A DNA stretch of 64,000 nucleotides, taken from positions 806,001 through 870,000 of the forward strand of contig OZ242309.1 in assembly GCA_965208015.1 (NCBI GenBank), in the 5' to 3' direction. This document shows positions 7,818 to 16,928 of this stretch, piece by piece. Each line of letters begins with the position of its first letter. Position 1 is the first letter of the stretch. The DNA is from Bin87 sp965208015 (lineage in GTDB: Bacteria; Chloroflexota; Dehalococcoidia; Lucifugimonadales; UBA3495). Below the pieces are notes generated by a model. That model saw only the letters and a list, made by a program, of their open reading frames with translations, was not told the DNA's origin and ran no database searches. The translations under genes and the position numbers were made by a program.

Positions 7818-8798
7818 TTAGTAGAGGTGGCACGAAACCCGGTGACCCGGAGATACCTCTTTCTCGACTGGCGCCTCTTCCGAGCACTGGGGCATTGCGA
7901 AGGGGCAGCGCGGGTGGAACCGGCAGCCGCTGGGCGGGTTGATCGGTGACGGAACCTCACCCTGCAGCACGATGTCTTCCCGAATTAGGTCCGGGTGCGA
8001 AGGCAGCGCAGCGGAGAAGAGCGCCTTGGTGTAAGGATGCAGCGCGTTGTTGTAAAGCTCCTCGGTCTCGGCATATTCGACGATTTGCCCTAGGTACATC
8101 ACCGCCGTTTGATGCGCCATGTAACGCACCGTTGCCAAGTTGTGCGCGATGAGCAGGTAGCTGACGTTGTACTGTTCTTGCAGGTCTTTGAGAAGATTCA
8201 TGACCTGTGCGCGAATGGACACGTCGAGCGCGGATACCGGCTCGTCCAGGACGATCAGCTTGGGGTACGACACCAATGCGGAGGCGACTGCGATCCTCTG
8301 CCTCTGGCCTCCACTGAACTCGTGGGGATAGTTGTTGGCCTGCTGGGAGTGCAAACCGACCTGTGCCAGCACCTCGGCAACTCGGTCGTTTTTCTCCTGG
8401 GTGGTCACGTTGCGGTTAACCACCAGCGGCTCGGAAACGATATCGCGAACCCGCATTCGGGGGCTGAGCGAAGACCACGGATCCTGGAAAACCGCTTGCA
8501 CGGTGGTTCGGTATTCCTGGAGTTGGGAGCCTCGGAAAGTGTTGATGTCCTCGCCATCAAGCAGGATTTCGCCATCGGTGGGCGTTTCCAGGCGCAGCAG
8601 AAGTTTGCTGGTGGTGGTCTTGCCGCAACCCGATTCACCCACCAGGCCCAGGGTTTCCCCTTGTTTGATGGTGAAGGATATCCCGTCCACGGCCTGAACG
8701 TATCCGATGGTCTTCATCAAAATCAGACCCTTGGTGACCGGAAAATATTTCTTCAGGCCGGTGACTTCCAGAAGGTTATTGTCAGTAGCGACTGCCAT
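7818..8798 (-). CDS. dppF: Peptide ABC transporter ATP-binding protein (DppF/OppF type)
   Basis: One of two ATPases that drive peptide uptake through the DppB-DppC channel. The 326-aa product has Walker A GESGCGKTT near residue 54, the signature SGGQRQR, Walker B LIVLDEP, and the C-terminal oligopeptide-transporter extension with PPSGCRFHPRCPFA, a cysteine-rich segment that binds an iron-sulfur cluster in some members. It is the last gene of a same-strand run of receptor, B, C, D and F, 53 bases after dppD. The substrate (peptide, nickel or other) cannot be read from the ATPase, so the dpp name is by family only. Confidence 0.9.
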   Translation of the reverse strand: MAVATDNNLLEVTGLKKYFPVTKGLILMKTIGYVQAVDGISFTIKQGETLGLVGESGCGKTTTSKLLLRLETPTDGEILLDGEDINTFRGSQLQEYRTTVQAVFQDPWSSLSPRMRVRDIVSEPLVVNRNVTTQEKNDRVAEVLAQVGLHSQQANNYPHEFSGGQRQRIAVASALVSYPKLIVLDEPVSALDVSIRAQVMNLLKDLQEQYNVSYLLIAHNLATVRYMAHQTAVMYLGQIVEYAETEELYNNALHPYTKALFSAALPSHPDLIREDIVLQGEVPSPINPPSGCRFHPRCPFAMPQCSEEAPVEKEVSPGHRVSCHLY

Positions 8799-8851
8799 CG
8801 TGGTCGGGACCTCCTCTGCGGGGAATTACGGAGTGCGGTGGGGCGCGTAGT

Positions 8852-9895
8852 CTATCCGGTCGTCCCGGTCGGCGCCACGTATTCTGCAATGGGCGTTCCT
8901 TCCCAGTCCGAGTGCAGCGCCCAGCAGTCGGCGTGATGCGCCTCCGCCAGTTGGATGGACGTGGGATACGTTTCCAGACACCGGTCGGAGACGTACGGGC
9001 AACGCGGCGCGAAGCGGCAGCCTTCCGGCAGGTTGGACAGCAACGGCGGCTGCCCTTCGATGGAGTACAGGCGGTCAACACGTTCTTCCAGCTTGGGCAC
9101 GGAATTGATCAACGCCTGGGTGTACGGGTGGGCCGGACGGCTGAAGATGTCGCGCACGTCACCCTGCTCGATGATCCGGCCCGCGTACATCACCGCCACG
9201 CGGTCGCACATGCGGGCCACCACGCCGAAGTCGTGGGTAATGAAGATGATCGCGAGCCCGGTCTCTGCCTGGATTTCTTTCAGGAGCCGCAGGTATTGCA
9301 GCTGAATCGTCACGTCAAGCGCGGTAGTGGGCTCGTCGGCAATGATGATCCCAGGCTCGCACGACATGGCGATCGCGCCCACCACGCGCTGCTTCATCCC
9401 GCCCGACATCTGGTGCGGGTAGTCATCCAGCCGCCGCTCTGGCGCCGCCACGTTCACTTTACGCAATGCGTCCACCGCACGCCCCAGCATCGAGCTCTTG
9501 TTTTCCCGGTGCGCGATGCCCAGTGCTTCGCGCAACTGGTTGCCAATGGTGAACACTGGATTGAGGGAGGTCTGCGGGTCCTGCAGAATCATCGAAATCT
9601 GCCGGCCGCGAACGTCGCGCATCTCGTCTTCGCTTTTCTGCAAGATGTCTTCGCCATTGAGGACTATCTCGCCTTCCACGATGCGCCCAGCCGGCCTCGG
9701 AACCAAACGCAACAACGACAACGCAGTCATTGTTTTGCCGCAACCCGATTCACCCACGATACCAAGCGTCTCTCCCTTCTTCAGATCGAAGGAGATCCCG
9801 TCAACCGCCTTGACGGTGGCCGCCCGTGTGAAGATGTAGGTCTTGAGGTTGTTGACCTCGAGGATGGTATCCGTGGCAGTTTGTACAGCGGTCAT
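8852..9895 (-). CDS. dppD: Peptide ABC transporter ATP-binding protein (DppD/OppD type)
   Basis: The second ATPase of the uptake system, 347 aa. It shows Walker A GESGCGKTM, the signature MSGGMKQRV, Walker B IIADEPTTALD and the C-terminal CRFAPRCPYVSDRC segment typical of OppD/DppD proteins. It forms the expected pair with the neighbouring DppF, each contacting one permease at the inner face of the membrane. The gene is 87 bases after dppC on the same strand. Confidence 0.9.
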   Translation of the reverse strand: MTAVQTATDTILEVNNLKTYIFTRAATVKAVDGISFDLKKGETLGIVGESGCGKTMTALSLLRLVPRPAGRIVEGEIVLNGEDILQKSEDEMRDVRGRQISMILQDPQTSLNPVFTIGNQLREALGIAHRENKSSMLGRAVDALRKVNVAAPERRLDDYPHQMSGGMKQRVVGAIAMSCEPGIIIADEPTTALDVTIQLQYLRLLKEIQAETGLAIIFITHDFGVVARMCDRVAVMYAGRIIEQGDVRDIFSRPAHPYTQALINSVPKLEERVDRLYSIEGQPPLLSNLPEGCRFAPRCPYVSDRCLETYPTSIQLAEAHHADCWALHSDWEGTPIAEYVAPTGTTG

Positions 9896-9982
9896 GGCAG
9901 CATTCCCCTCTGCATTGGTTTAGTGGACCTGTCAGTGAGATTATAGCGTGTTGCGCGCTCGATGTGGTCAACCGTTGGAGAC

Positions 9983-11080
9983 TTACACGTTCCTCAGCTT
10001 GGGATCCAACCGATCCCGCAGCCAGTCACCCAGAAGGTTCATCGACAGCACGGTCAGCACGATAGCAAGGCAGGGGAACATGAAGATCCAGTAGGAACTG
10101 GTGATGACCTCCCGCCCATCGGCCGCCATCAACCCCCACGCGGGGTTGGGGCGCGGTATGCCGGCTCCCAGGAAGCTCAACGTCGCCTCAAGGATGATCA
10201 CATGCCCCACCTCCAGCGTTGCCAGCACGATCACCGTGTTGAAAACGTTGGGGAAGATATGCCGCATCATGATCCTCATGTTGGAGGCGCCGGCTACCCG
10301 GGCCCTATCAATGAAGTCGCGCTCGCGGATCGCCAGCGCCTCTCCGCGGATCACTCGGGCGTAGCGTGCCCATAGCAACAATGCGATCACGATGATCACC
10401 GTGCTGAACCCGGAACCAATGGCGACTACCAAAGTCAGCGCCAACAAAATCGACGGGAACGCCAGCTTGATGTCCACGATGCGCATCAAAATGGCGTCGA
10501 GCAACCCACCGCGGTACGCGGCGACCATTCCCAGGCCGGTGCCTAGTATGCCACCCAAGAGGATGGCGAGGCATGATACTGCCAGGGAGATGCGAGCGCC
10601 GTGCATCATTCGGCTGAGTACATCCCGGCCCTGCTTGTCGGTGCCAAAGGGATATTCCCAGCTGCCGCCTTCCTCGATGCGGACGACGGTCTCGCCCAGG
10701 TCTACCTCGCCGTTTCCGTTAGCGTCCACCAGCGTGGCCACGCCATTATTAAGGTTGCGACGGGCGTTGCTGATGCTGATTTCGTTGGGGTTTTTGTCGC
10801 GCACCCGCTGCACGACCATCTGGCTGGTTTCCCGGTCCTGAACCCAGCCCGGCGGCTCAAGAGCCCGGTCCAAATCGCCTATCGTGCTGTCGTGAGGAGA
10901 CAGGACGTCGGCGAAGATCGCCGGGATGATGAGCAAAAATATCAGGACGAAAAACGGAATCACCGGCAATCGGCGGATCTCGCCCCAAATTCGGCCGGCG
11001 GATAAACCACGGGCACCGGCGGCAACTCCGGCCGCTGCTCCGGCAGGTCCTCCCGGCGGCGCGCTTGTTTGAACAGCCAT
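9983..11080 (-). CDS. dppC: Peptide ABC transporter permease (DppC type)
   Basis: Inner-membrane permease, 365 aa, with an N-terminal helix (VIPFFVLIFLLIIPAIFA), a roughly 100-residue outer insertion that includes VDANGNGEVDLGETV, and the BPD_transp_1 core with further helices and the EAA loop ERDFIDRARVAGAS that contacts the ATPase. The DANGNGEVD segment looks like a single calcium-binding EF-type loop, which is unusual for a permease. The ATG at 11080 has GGGAG 8 bases upstream and is preferred over an earlier TTG. It pairs with DppB, whose gene ends 65 bases upstream. Confidence 0.88.
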   Translation of the reverse strand: MAVQTSAPPGGPAGAAAGVAAGARGLSAGRIWGEIRRLPVIPFFVLIFLLIIPAIFADVLSPHDSTIGDLDRALEPPGWVQDRETSQMVVQRVRDKNPNEISISNARRNLNNGVATLVDANGNGEVDLGETVVRIEEGGSWEYPFGTDKQGRDVLSRMMHGARISLAVSCLAILLGGILGTGLGMVAAYRGGLLDAILMRIVDIKLAFPSILLALTLVVAIGSGFSTVIIVIALLLWARYARVIRGEALAIRERDFIDRARVAGASNMRIMMRHIFPNVFNTVIVLATLEVGHVIILEATLSFLGAGIPRPNPAWGLMAADGREVITSSYWIFMFPCLAIVLTVLSMNLLGDWLRDRLDPKLRNV

Positions 11081-11145
11081 CAGTTTTCTCCCCAAGCGTT
11101 GCGCATCGTGATTGGCTCGGCGTCGAACCGACGAATCCGTATGAA

Positions 11146-12066
11146 CTATTGGTTGTATCGGATCCGCGGGTCGACGTAAGCGTAGGTGATATCGGTAATG
11201 ATGTTGATCCCGACGTACAGCAAGGCGAACAGCATCACCACCGCCTGGACCACGATGTGGTCCTTAGAGTTGATGGCTTCGATAACCATCAAACCCAGAC
11301 CGGGCCAGGCGAAAACAGTCTCGATGACCACGGACCCCGTGATAAGAATCGCGAAGATCAGGCTGAAGTACGTCAGCGGTCCGATCAACGCGTTGCGGAA
11401 GCAGTGCTTCCACACTATCTTCCACTCGGGGATGCCTTTGATCCGGGCCAGTTTCACGTATTCGGTGTCCAGCACGTCCAGCATCGAAGATCGGGTCAGA
11501 CGCATGATCGCCGCCACGTTGTAGTAGCCCAAAGCGAAGCCGGGCAGAATGATATGTTTGAAGCCTCCTTTGCCCGACGTCGGCAGCCACCCCAACTGGA
11601 CGGCAAATATCCACATCAGAATCAGCCCCACGGCGAACGTCGGAGCGGACTGCCCTAATATGGCAAACATTTTGCCGCCGGCGTCGAACCACGAGTCTTT
11701 TTTCACCGCTGATAAGACCCCGATGGGGAAAGCGATGATACCGGTGACAATCAGGGCAAACGCCGATAGTTGAATAGTGGCCGGCAGCCGTTCCGCGATC
11801 AACTCCAGCACCGGACGATCCCAGCGGAAGGATACCCCCAGGTCACCGGTCATCAGGCGTCGCATATAGGTGAAGTACTGGACGTGAAGGGGCTTGTCGA
11901 GCCCCCAGCTCTGACGCAGCCGTTCGATCTGCTCCTTGCCAGCCTCGTCGTCCAGGATGGCTGCCAGCGGGTCGCCCGCAACGCGTGATAGCGCAAAGAC
12001 GATGAGGCTGATGACGAACACTGCCAGCAGTCCCTGCAAAATCCTCAGCACGATGAATCGTTGCAT
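11146..12066 (-). CDS. dppB: Peptide ABC transporter permease (DppB type)
   Basis: Inner-membrane permease, 306 aa. The N-terminal helix ILQGLLAVFVISLIVFAL, the segment RLRQSWGLDKPLHVQYFTYMR and the core helices with the EAA loop (TEYVKLARIKGIPEW) are standard for DppB/OppB. It heterodimerises with DppC. The 140 bases upstream, down to the end of the receptor gene, hold no clear promoter, so it is probably read from the receptor promoter. Confidence 0.9.
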   Translation of the reverse strand: MQRFIVLRILQGLLAVFVISLIVFALSRVAGDPLAAILDDEAGKEQIERLRQSWGLDKPLHVQYFTYMRRLMTGDLGVSFRWDRPVLELIAERLPATIQLSAFALIVTGIIAFPIGVLSAVKKDSWFDAGGKMFAILGQSAPTFAVGLILMWIFAVQLGWLPTSGKGGFKHIILPGFALGYYNVAAIMRLTRSSMLDVLDTEYVKLARIKGIPEWKIVWKHCFRNALIGPLTYFSLIFAILITGSVVIETVFAWPGLGLMVIEAINSKDHIVVQAVVMLFALLYVGINIITDITYAYVDPRIRYNQ

Positions 12067-12206
12067 GTTACTGCCCCCTCTTACAGTTCCAGCAGTGGAA
12101 CGGTATCCATGGTTCCGTGCGAATCTTCAGCGCGTGGCGCCATCTTGGCCCGGCGCCGCACCCTCCGCACAGACGATGCGGCGATTGCCAGACAAGCCGG
12201 CTTGCA

Positions 12207-14156
12207 CTATTCACGCACGCCCTTCACGTATTCCAGGTAGATGAATGTCCCGTTATTGGGGCCAAGGAAGACATACTCGGCCACGATATCGGGGTCAATG
12301 GTGGCGCTGATGGGAAGTGTCCAACCCGGTATCACGCCAACCTGCTCGTAGATCTCGTCCGAGACCTTCTGCCACAAGTGCGTAGCATCTGATTCATTCA
12401 ACGCCCGGAGAGCTTGTTCCTTGTAGTTCTGGATGTCGTCGCTGGTGTACATGCGGAAGAAGCGTTCCGCGCTGTAGTAAAAGTGGACGCGGGTGTCGAT
12501 GGGCGCGGCCGGACCGCGGTGCGGATAGATGCAGCAGTCGGTGTTGAGACCGCGATACTCGTTGCGCCAGTTGGAGAACTCGATGGGTTCAATTGTTGGC
12601 TCCAACCCGATCTGAGACCAGTACGCGGACATCGCCTCCAGCATATCCGGGATCTCAGGAACCCCGCCCAGCGGATACGAAATCACTCGGAACGAGAACC
12701 CGTTGGGGAATCCGGCCTCGGCCAGCAATTGTTTCGCGGCCTCGGGGTCATAGCCGTAATATTCGTCCCACTTGTCTTCCCATGCCGGGTTGTATCCGGC
12801 CGGGAAGTCGGGCACGATGCCGCCGATCCAATGGTGTTCGCCGGCGCCTCCGAAGATGGCTTCGTTGATGGCGTCGCGGTCGATCGCCTTGTTCATTGCG
12901 ATGCGAACCGTCCGCCCCGTCTCGCCCGGAATGCTCCACGGCAATTCTTCGTCCCGATGGTTCACGATGTCGTATTCCTCCACGTACCCTTCCGGTGTTT
13001 CGCCCGTGGAGTAGTACAAACCGCCAAAGATAGCCCAGGCCATGGTGGCCGTAACCGAGGAGTCGACCACTTCAAGGCCGTCATCTATCGCATCCTGCAG
13101 CAGCGCCCGGTTTACCGACCCGATGTGAGCCTCCCGGGCCTGCATGATCGCCAGCCGGGTAGCCGGTTCCCTGACGTCCTTGATCTCGATTTCGGCGAAA
13201 TCGGGGTTCACACGCCAGTGGTCATAGTCCACGCGCTTCCATTCCCAGCCGACGCCCTCTTCAAAGCTCACGTACTCGTAGGGACCGGTTCGGGCTGATT
13301 TCTCCGCCACCAGGTCCCGGCTTGCCAGGCAGTAACCCAAGTCAAGACCTGATTCGTTGCTTCCGTAGTCTGCGGCGCCATTGGGGCAGGCTTGGTCCCA
13401 CTGGGCCTTGCTGCTGATGGGCATGCCGCGGAAGCCGGAGAGCCAATAGACAAAGTCCACGGCGGGCCGCTTCTGCATCACCATGTTCAGCTCGTAGTCG
13501 TTCACGATTTCCACAGCGGCGCCCGGGTTGGACCGGAAGTAGTCTGAATAGGAAGCGCGGCAATCGGGATTGGTGTAGTAGGCAAGAGAATTCTGCACGT
13601 CCCCGGCGGTGAACTCGCCCCAATCGTCATGCCACCGGACGCCCTGGCGCAACTTGAAATTCCAGATCATTCCATCATCTGAAATGCTCCACTCCGTAGC
13701 CAGCGTCGGTTCGTATTCACCGTTATAACGATTTGCGTCGATCATGAACTCCATGGACATTCGGTAATTCACCACGCCCGAACCGGTCACCTCGCAGTCC
13801 AGCATAGATTCCAGTGAAGGCGGGTCCAACACCACGATGAGCCGTTCCGTAACCAACTCTCCCTCCTGTTGAGTTGGCTCGGCGGTCGGCCTGGGCGTGG
13901 CCCCCAATACGGACGCGCGTTGCGTCGGAGTGGGCAGGACGGCGCCGCTTGCCGCCGGCGTATTGGTCGCCCGCACTACCGGAGTATTCGTGGGAGCCGC
14001 AACCTGCGGGGCGGCCGCAGCTGGAGCAGTTGGAACGGCTGGAGCCGCCGGAGCGGCCGTTTCCTGGGCTCCGCCGCATCCTACGAGGAAAGTCGTGAGG
14101 GCCAAGGTGGCAATCAAAGCGATTGCCGGAAATTTCAGTGCCCATCTAATTGACAT
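12207..14156 (-). CDS. Peptide ABC transporter substrate-binding lipoprotein (copy 1)
   Basis: Extracytoplasmic receptor of the SBP_bac_5 family, 649 aa, that captures the ligand and delivers it to DppBC. The signal peptide ends in the lipobox LVGC with C27 as the lipidation site. An Ala/Pro/Thr-rich tether (residues about 30-100, with TNTPVVRATNTP) precedes the binding domain, where WNFKLRQGVRWHDD and RIAMNKAIDRDAINEAIFGG are family marks. ATG 14156 with GGAGAG 5 bases upstream is preferred over an upstream extension that lacks a signal peptide. It is a close paralogue of the next receptor gene and has its own promoter. Confidence 0.9.
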   Translation of the reverse strand: MSIRWALKFPAIALIATLALTTFLVGCGGAQETAAPAAPAVPTAPAAAAPQVAAPTNTPVVRATNTPAASGAVLPTPTQRASVLGATPRPTAEPTQQEGELVTERLIVVLDPPSLESMLDCEVTGSGVVNYRMSMEFMIDANRYNGEYEPTLATEWSISDDGMIWNFKLRQGVRWHDDWGEFTAGDVQNSLAYYTNPDCRASYSDYFRSNPGAAVEIVNDYELNMVMQKRPAVDFVYWLSGFRGMPISSKAQWDQACPNGAADYGSNESGLDLGYCLASRDLVAEKSARTGPYEYVSFEEGVGWEWKRVDYDHWRVNPDFAEIEIKDVREPATRLAIMQAREAHIGSVNRALLQDAIDDGLEVVDSSVTATMAWAIFGGLYYSTGETPEGYVEEYDIVNHRDEELPWSIPGETGRTVRIAMNKAIDRDAINEAIFGGAGEHHWIGGIVPDFPAGYNPAWEDKWDEYYGYDPEAAKQLLAEAGFPNGFSFRVISYPLGGVPEIPDMLEAMSAYWSQIGLEPTIEPIEFSNWRNEYRGLNTDCCIYPHRGPAAPIDTRVHFYYSAERFFRMYTSDDIQNYKEQALRALNESDATHLWQKVSDEIYEQVGVIPGWTLPISATIDPDIVAEYVFLGPNNGTFIYLEYVKGVRE

Positions 14157-14244
14157 GTGCTCTCTCCAAGTTCGCATTCCGTTGGAACTCCTTGATGCGA
14201 CCAGCGTGCGGCAGCAACAGTCCCCACCATTCGGTAGCGTACGC

Positions 14245-14274
14245 AATATAGGTAAATTCGTTAATCCGAGTCAA
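14245..14274 (-). promoter_or_regulatory. Predicted sigma70 promoter of receptor copy 1
   Basis: On the minus strand TTGACT (14274-14269), an 18-base spacer and TATATT (14250-14245) stand about 90 bases before the ATG at 14156. The arrangement is the same as at receptor copy 2. Confidence 0.6.
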
Positions 14275-14514
14275 ACGCGATCCAATGTGCGTGTTGTACG
14301 AAAATCGTAATGTTTCAGTGACAAAAAGCAGTGATACGTACGATAATTGCGAAACAGATAGGGAAGTACCGTTGATGATGACGGTATCTCAATGGCCCAA
14401 CATCATTGTCGTAAATAAATAATATGGCGTGCCGCGATATATTGTCATCAGCGATAATAAAATCAGCGCGACGGTGTCGGTGAAACCATTCGATTCTTCA
14501 GGGTGATACGCTGC

Positions 14515-14557
14515 TTGCCCCCTGACGCCACATCCTCGGCGCAGCGTCAGGGGGCAA
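14515..14557 (-). terminator. Hairpin terminator of receptor copy 2
   Basis: A perfect 14-base-pair stem (ttgccccctgacgc at 14515-14528 with its complement at 14544-14557) and a 15-base loop, starting 28 bases after the stop of the upstream receptor gene. It lacks a T-run. It implies that each receptor is transcribed separately or that read-through into the transporter operon is reduced. Confidence 0.7.
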
Positions 14558-14585
14558 CGCTTCTTCCATCGTTTGCCGTCAGGCG

Positions 14586-16544
14586 CTACTCACGCACGCC
14601 CTTCACGTACTCGAGGTAGATGAAGCTGCCCTGGTTCGGGCCCAGGAAGACGTACTCGGCCACCACGTCCGGGTCGATGGTTGCGCTGATCGGCATCGTC
14701 CACCCGGGGATAGTTCCCACTTCGTAGAAGATTTCATCCGAGACTTTTCGCCAGTCCTCCGTAGCGTCGGCTTCGTTCAGAGCCCTCAGCGCCTTGTTCT
14801 TGTGCTCCTGGATGGCGTCGCTGGTGTACGCCCGGAAGAAGCGCTCAGCGCTGAAGTAGAAGTGGACCCGAGTGTCGATGGGCGCGGCCGGCCCGCGGAA
14901 CCCATAGATGCAGCAGTCGGTGTCCAGGCCTCGGTAATTGTTGCGCCAGTTGGAGAACTCGATGGGATCCAGTTCCGGCTCGAGGCCGATCTCAGACCAG
15001 AACTTGGCCATGGCTTCCATCTGGTCCGGCAGTTCCGGTACCCCGCCCAGGACGAACACCGGAACGCGGAATGAGAAACCTTCCGGATATCCTGCCTCAA
15101 CCAGCAATTCGCGGGCCTTTTCCGGGTCGTACCCGTAGAGCTCGTCCCACTTGGCCTCCCAATCTGGGTTGAAACCGGCGGGGAAGTCGGGGACCAGGGT
15201 GGCAACCCATTGCCGCCCGCCAACGCCACCGTAGATGGCTTCGTTGATCTGGTCGCGGTCGATGGCCTTGTTCATCGCCATGCGGACCAGCTTGCCGGAC
15301 TCGGTGGGCTCGTTCCAGGGCATCATCTCGTCACGCGCGGCAACGATGTCGTAGCTCGACCGGATCTCCGCCTGTTTTTCAGCGGACACGTCCGCGGGCA
15401 CGCCCGTAGCGCCGGTGGAGAAGTACATTCCGCCGAACAGAGCAAAAGCCGTAACCGACCGCACGGAACTGTCCACCACCTCCAGGCCGTCGTCCACGGC
15501 GTCCTGGATGAGGGCCCGGTTGATGGTCGCAATGTGGGCTTCACGAGCCTGCATGATGGCCAGACGGGTGGCGGACTCCCGCACGTCCTTGATTTCAATC
15601 TCGGCGAAATCGGGGTTCACGCGCCAGTGGTCGTAGTCCACCCGTTTCCATTCCCAGCCCACGCCCTCTTCAAAGCTGACGAATTCGTAGGGGCCGGTGC
15701 GCGCGGATTTCGCCGCCACTTTGTCCCGGCTCTGGATGCAATAGTTCAAGGGCAGGCCGGCCTCATTGTTGCCGTAATCGGCTTCGCCGTTGGGGCATTC
15801 CTGGTCCCACTGGGCCTTGCTGCTGTGGGGGATACCGCGGTACCCGGAGTACCAGTAGACGAAATCAACGGCAGGGCGAAGCTTCATGTGGATGTTGACT
15901 TCGTAGTCGTTGACGACTTCTACCTCACCCCCCGGGTCGCTGCGGAAATAGTCCGAGTACGAAGCCCGGCAGTCGGGGTTGGTGTAGTACGCCATGGAAT
16001 GCACCACGTCCTTGGCGGTGAACTCGCCCCAGTCGTCATGCCAGCGCACTCCCTGACGGAGCTTGAAGTTCCAGGTCCGGCCGTCGTCGCTGATGCCCCA
16101 TTCCGTCGCCAGCATGGGTTCGTATGAACCATCGAAACGGCTGGCGTCCACCATCCACTCCGCGGACATGCGGTAATTGAGCACTCCGGAGCCCGTAACC
16201 TCACAGTCCAGCATCGACTCCAGAGACGGCGGGTCTGCAACCAGGATCAGCCGATCGGTGACCAACTCGCCTTCCAGTTGCGGCGCCAGGGTCGGCCGGG
16301 GCGTGGCCTGCAAGACGGAGGCGCGCTGCGTCGGGGTCGGCTCCGCGTCGCCGGCGGTCGGCGTATTGGTCGCCCGCACCACTGGCGTGTTGGTGGGCGC
16401 GGCAACCTGCGGAGCAGCCGTGGCCGCGGGAGCCGCCGGCGCGGCCGATTCCTGCGCTCCCCCACACGCCACAAGGAAGGCGGTGAGCGCCAGGATCGTC
16501 ATCAGTGCGATTGCCGGAAGTTTCAAGTGCCGTCTGATTGACAT
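14586..16544 (-). CDS. Peptide ABC transporter substrate-binding lipoprotein (copy 2)
   Basis: A 652-aa SBP_bac_5 receptor, paralogous to copy 1 along its whole length. It has the signal MSIRRHLKLPAIALMTI, lipobox LVAC with C27, the Ala/Pro/Thr tether and the binding domain. It differs from copy 1 mainly in an insertion around residue 370 (GVPADVSAEKQAEIRSSYD). Tandem receptors with one BCDF transporter suggest that the system takes up two related ligands; which ligands cannot be read. It has its own promoter and terminator. Confidence 0.9.
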   Translation of the reverse strand: MSIRRHLKLPAIALMTILALTAFLVACGGAQESAAPAAPAATAAPQVAAPTNTPVVRATNTPTAGDAEPTPTQRASVLQATPRPTLAPQLEGELVTDRLILVADPPSLESMLDCEVTGSGVLNYRMSAEWMVDASRFDGSYEPMLATEWGISDDGRTWNFKLRQGVRWHDDWGEFTAKDVVHSMAYYTNPDCRASYSDYFRSDPGGEVEVVNDYEVNIHMKLRPAVDFVYWYSGYRGIPHSSKAQWDQECPNGEADYGNNEAGLPLNYCIQSRDKVAAKSARTGPYEFVSFEEGVGWEWKRVDYDHWRVNPDFAEIEIKDVRESATRLAIMQAREAHIATINRALIQDAVDDGLEVVDSSVRSVTAFALFGGMYFSTGATGVPADVSAEKQAEIRSSYDIVAARDEMMPWNEPTESGKLVRMAMNKAIDRDQINEAIYGGVGGRQWVATLVPDFPAGFNPDWEAKWDELYGYDPEKARELLVEAGYPEGFSFRVPVFVLGGVPELPDQMEAMAKFWSEIGLEPELDPIEFSNWRNNYRGLDTDCCIYGFRGPAAPIDTRVHFYFSAERFFRAYTSDAIQEHKNKALRALNEADATEDWRKVSDEIFYEVGTIPGWTMPISATIDPDVVAEYVFLGPNQGSFIYLEYVKGVRE

Positions 16545-16631
16545 GGTCTTCCTCCAGATTCGCGTTCAACCGTGTACCTTGACGCGATCCACGCGCGGCA
16601 GCGCCTACTCGGATCGCTCAAGAGCATAGGC

Positions 16632-16661
16632 ACTATAGGGAATTTCAATCAGCCCAGTCAA
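16632..16661 (-). promoter_or_regulatory. Predicted sigma70 promoter of receptor copy 2
   Basis: On the minus strand TTGACT (16661-16656), an 18-base spacer and TATAGT (16637-16632), about 90 bases before the ATG at 16544. It matches the copy 1 promoter in boxes, spacing and distance to the gene. Confidence 0.6.
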
Positions 16662-16769
16662 TCGCATTTTTGCCAATATTAGACACGATAACCGACGCAT
16701 AATAGCCATGATATAACAGTATTCGTCTCAAACTATCGAAAAACCGCCAATATTGACGCTGTCAGTTAC

Positions 16770-16788
16770 GACAATATAATATATTGTC
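16770..16788. promoter_or_regulatory. AT-rich palindrome, candidate operator
   Basis: gacaatata and tatattgtc form a perfect 9-base inverted repeat around one central A. It lies about 110 bases upstream of the copy 2 promoter. One half-site recurs upstream of copy 1 at 14438-14446. Such short dyads often bind a dimeric regulator, but no regulator gene is adjacent. Confidence 0.35.
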
Positions 16789-16928
16789 ATTGGGATTACG
16801 AATACGCAATATTTATTCTTGCAATGTATCACTAAAGGCGATACAAATGATGCCGCGGCGGCTATCCACACTTGGCAGGTGGACCAACCGCCGCGGCAGC
16901 CGATGAGCTTGCCGAGCGTGATGCAGCG

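Larger units (their letters stand above)
14157..14585. other. Intergenic region between the two receptor genes
   Basis: No gene is seen in these 429 bases. The part next to copy 1 holds its promoter (14245-14274). The middle is AT-rich and contains tatattgtc at 14438-14446, which equals one half of the palindrome upstream of copy 2. A strong hairpin (14515-14557) ends the upstream receptor gene. Confidence 0.7.
16545..16928. other. Intergenic region upstream of receptor copy 2
   Basis: These 384 bases hold no gene. They carry the receptor promoter (16632-16661), a long AT-rich stretch with a 19-base palindrome (16770-16788) and, towards 16900, the 3' flank of the LLM oxidoreductase gene, which is also on the minus strand. 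The AT-rich character contrasts with the coding neighbours. Confidence 0.7.
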
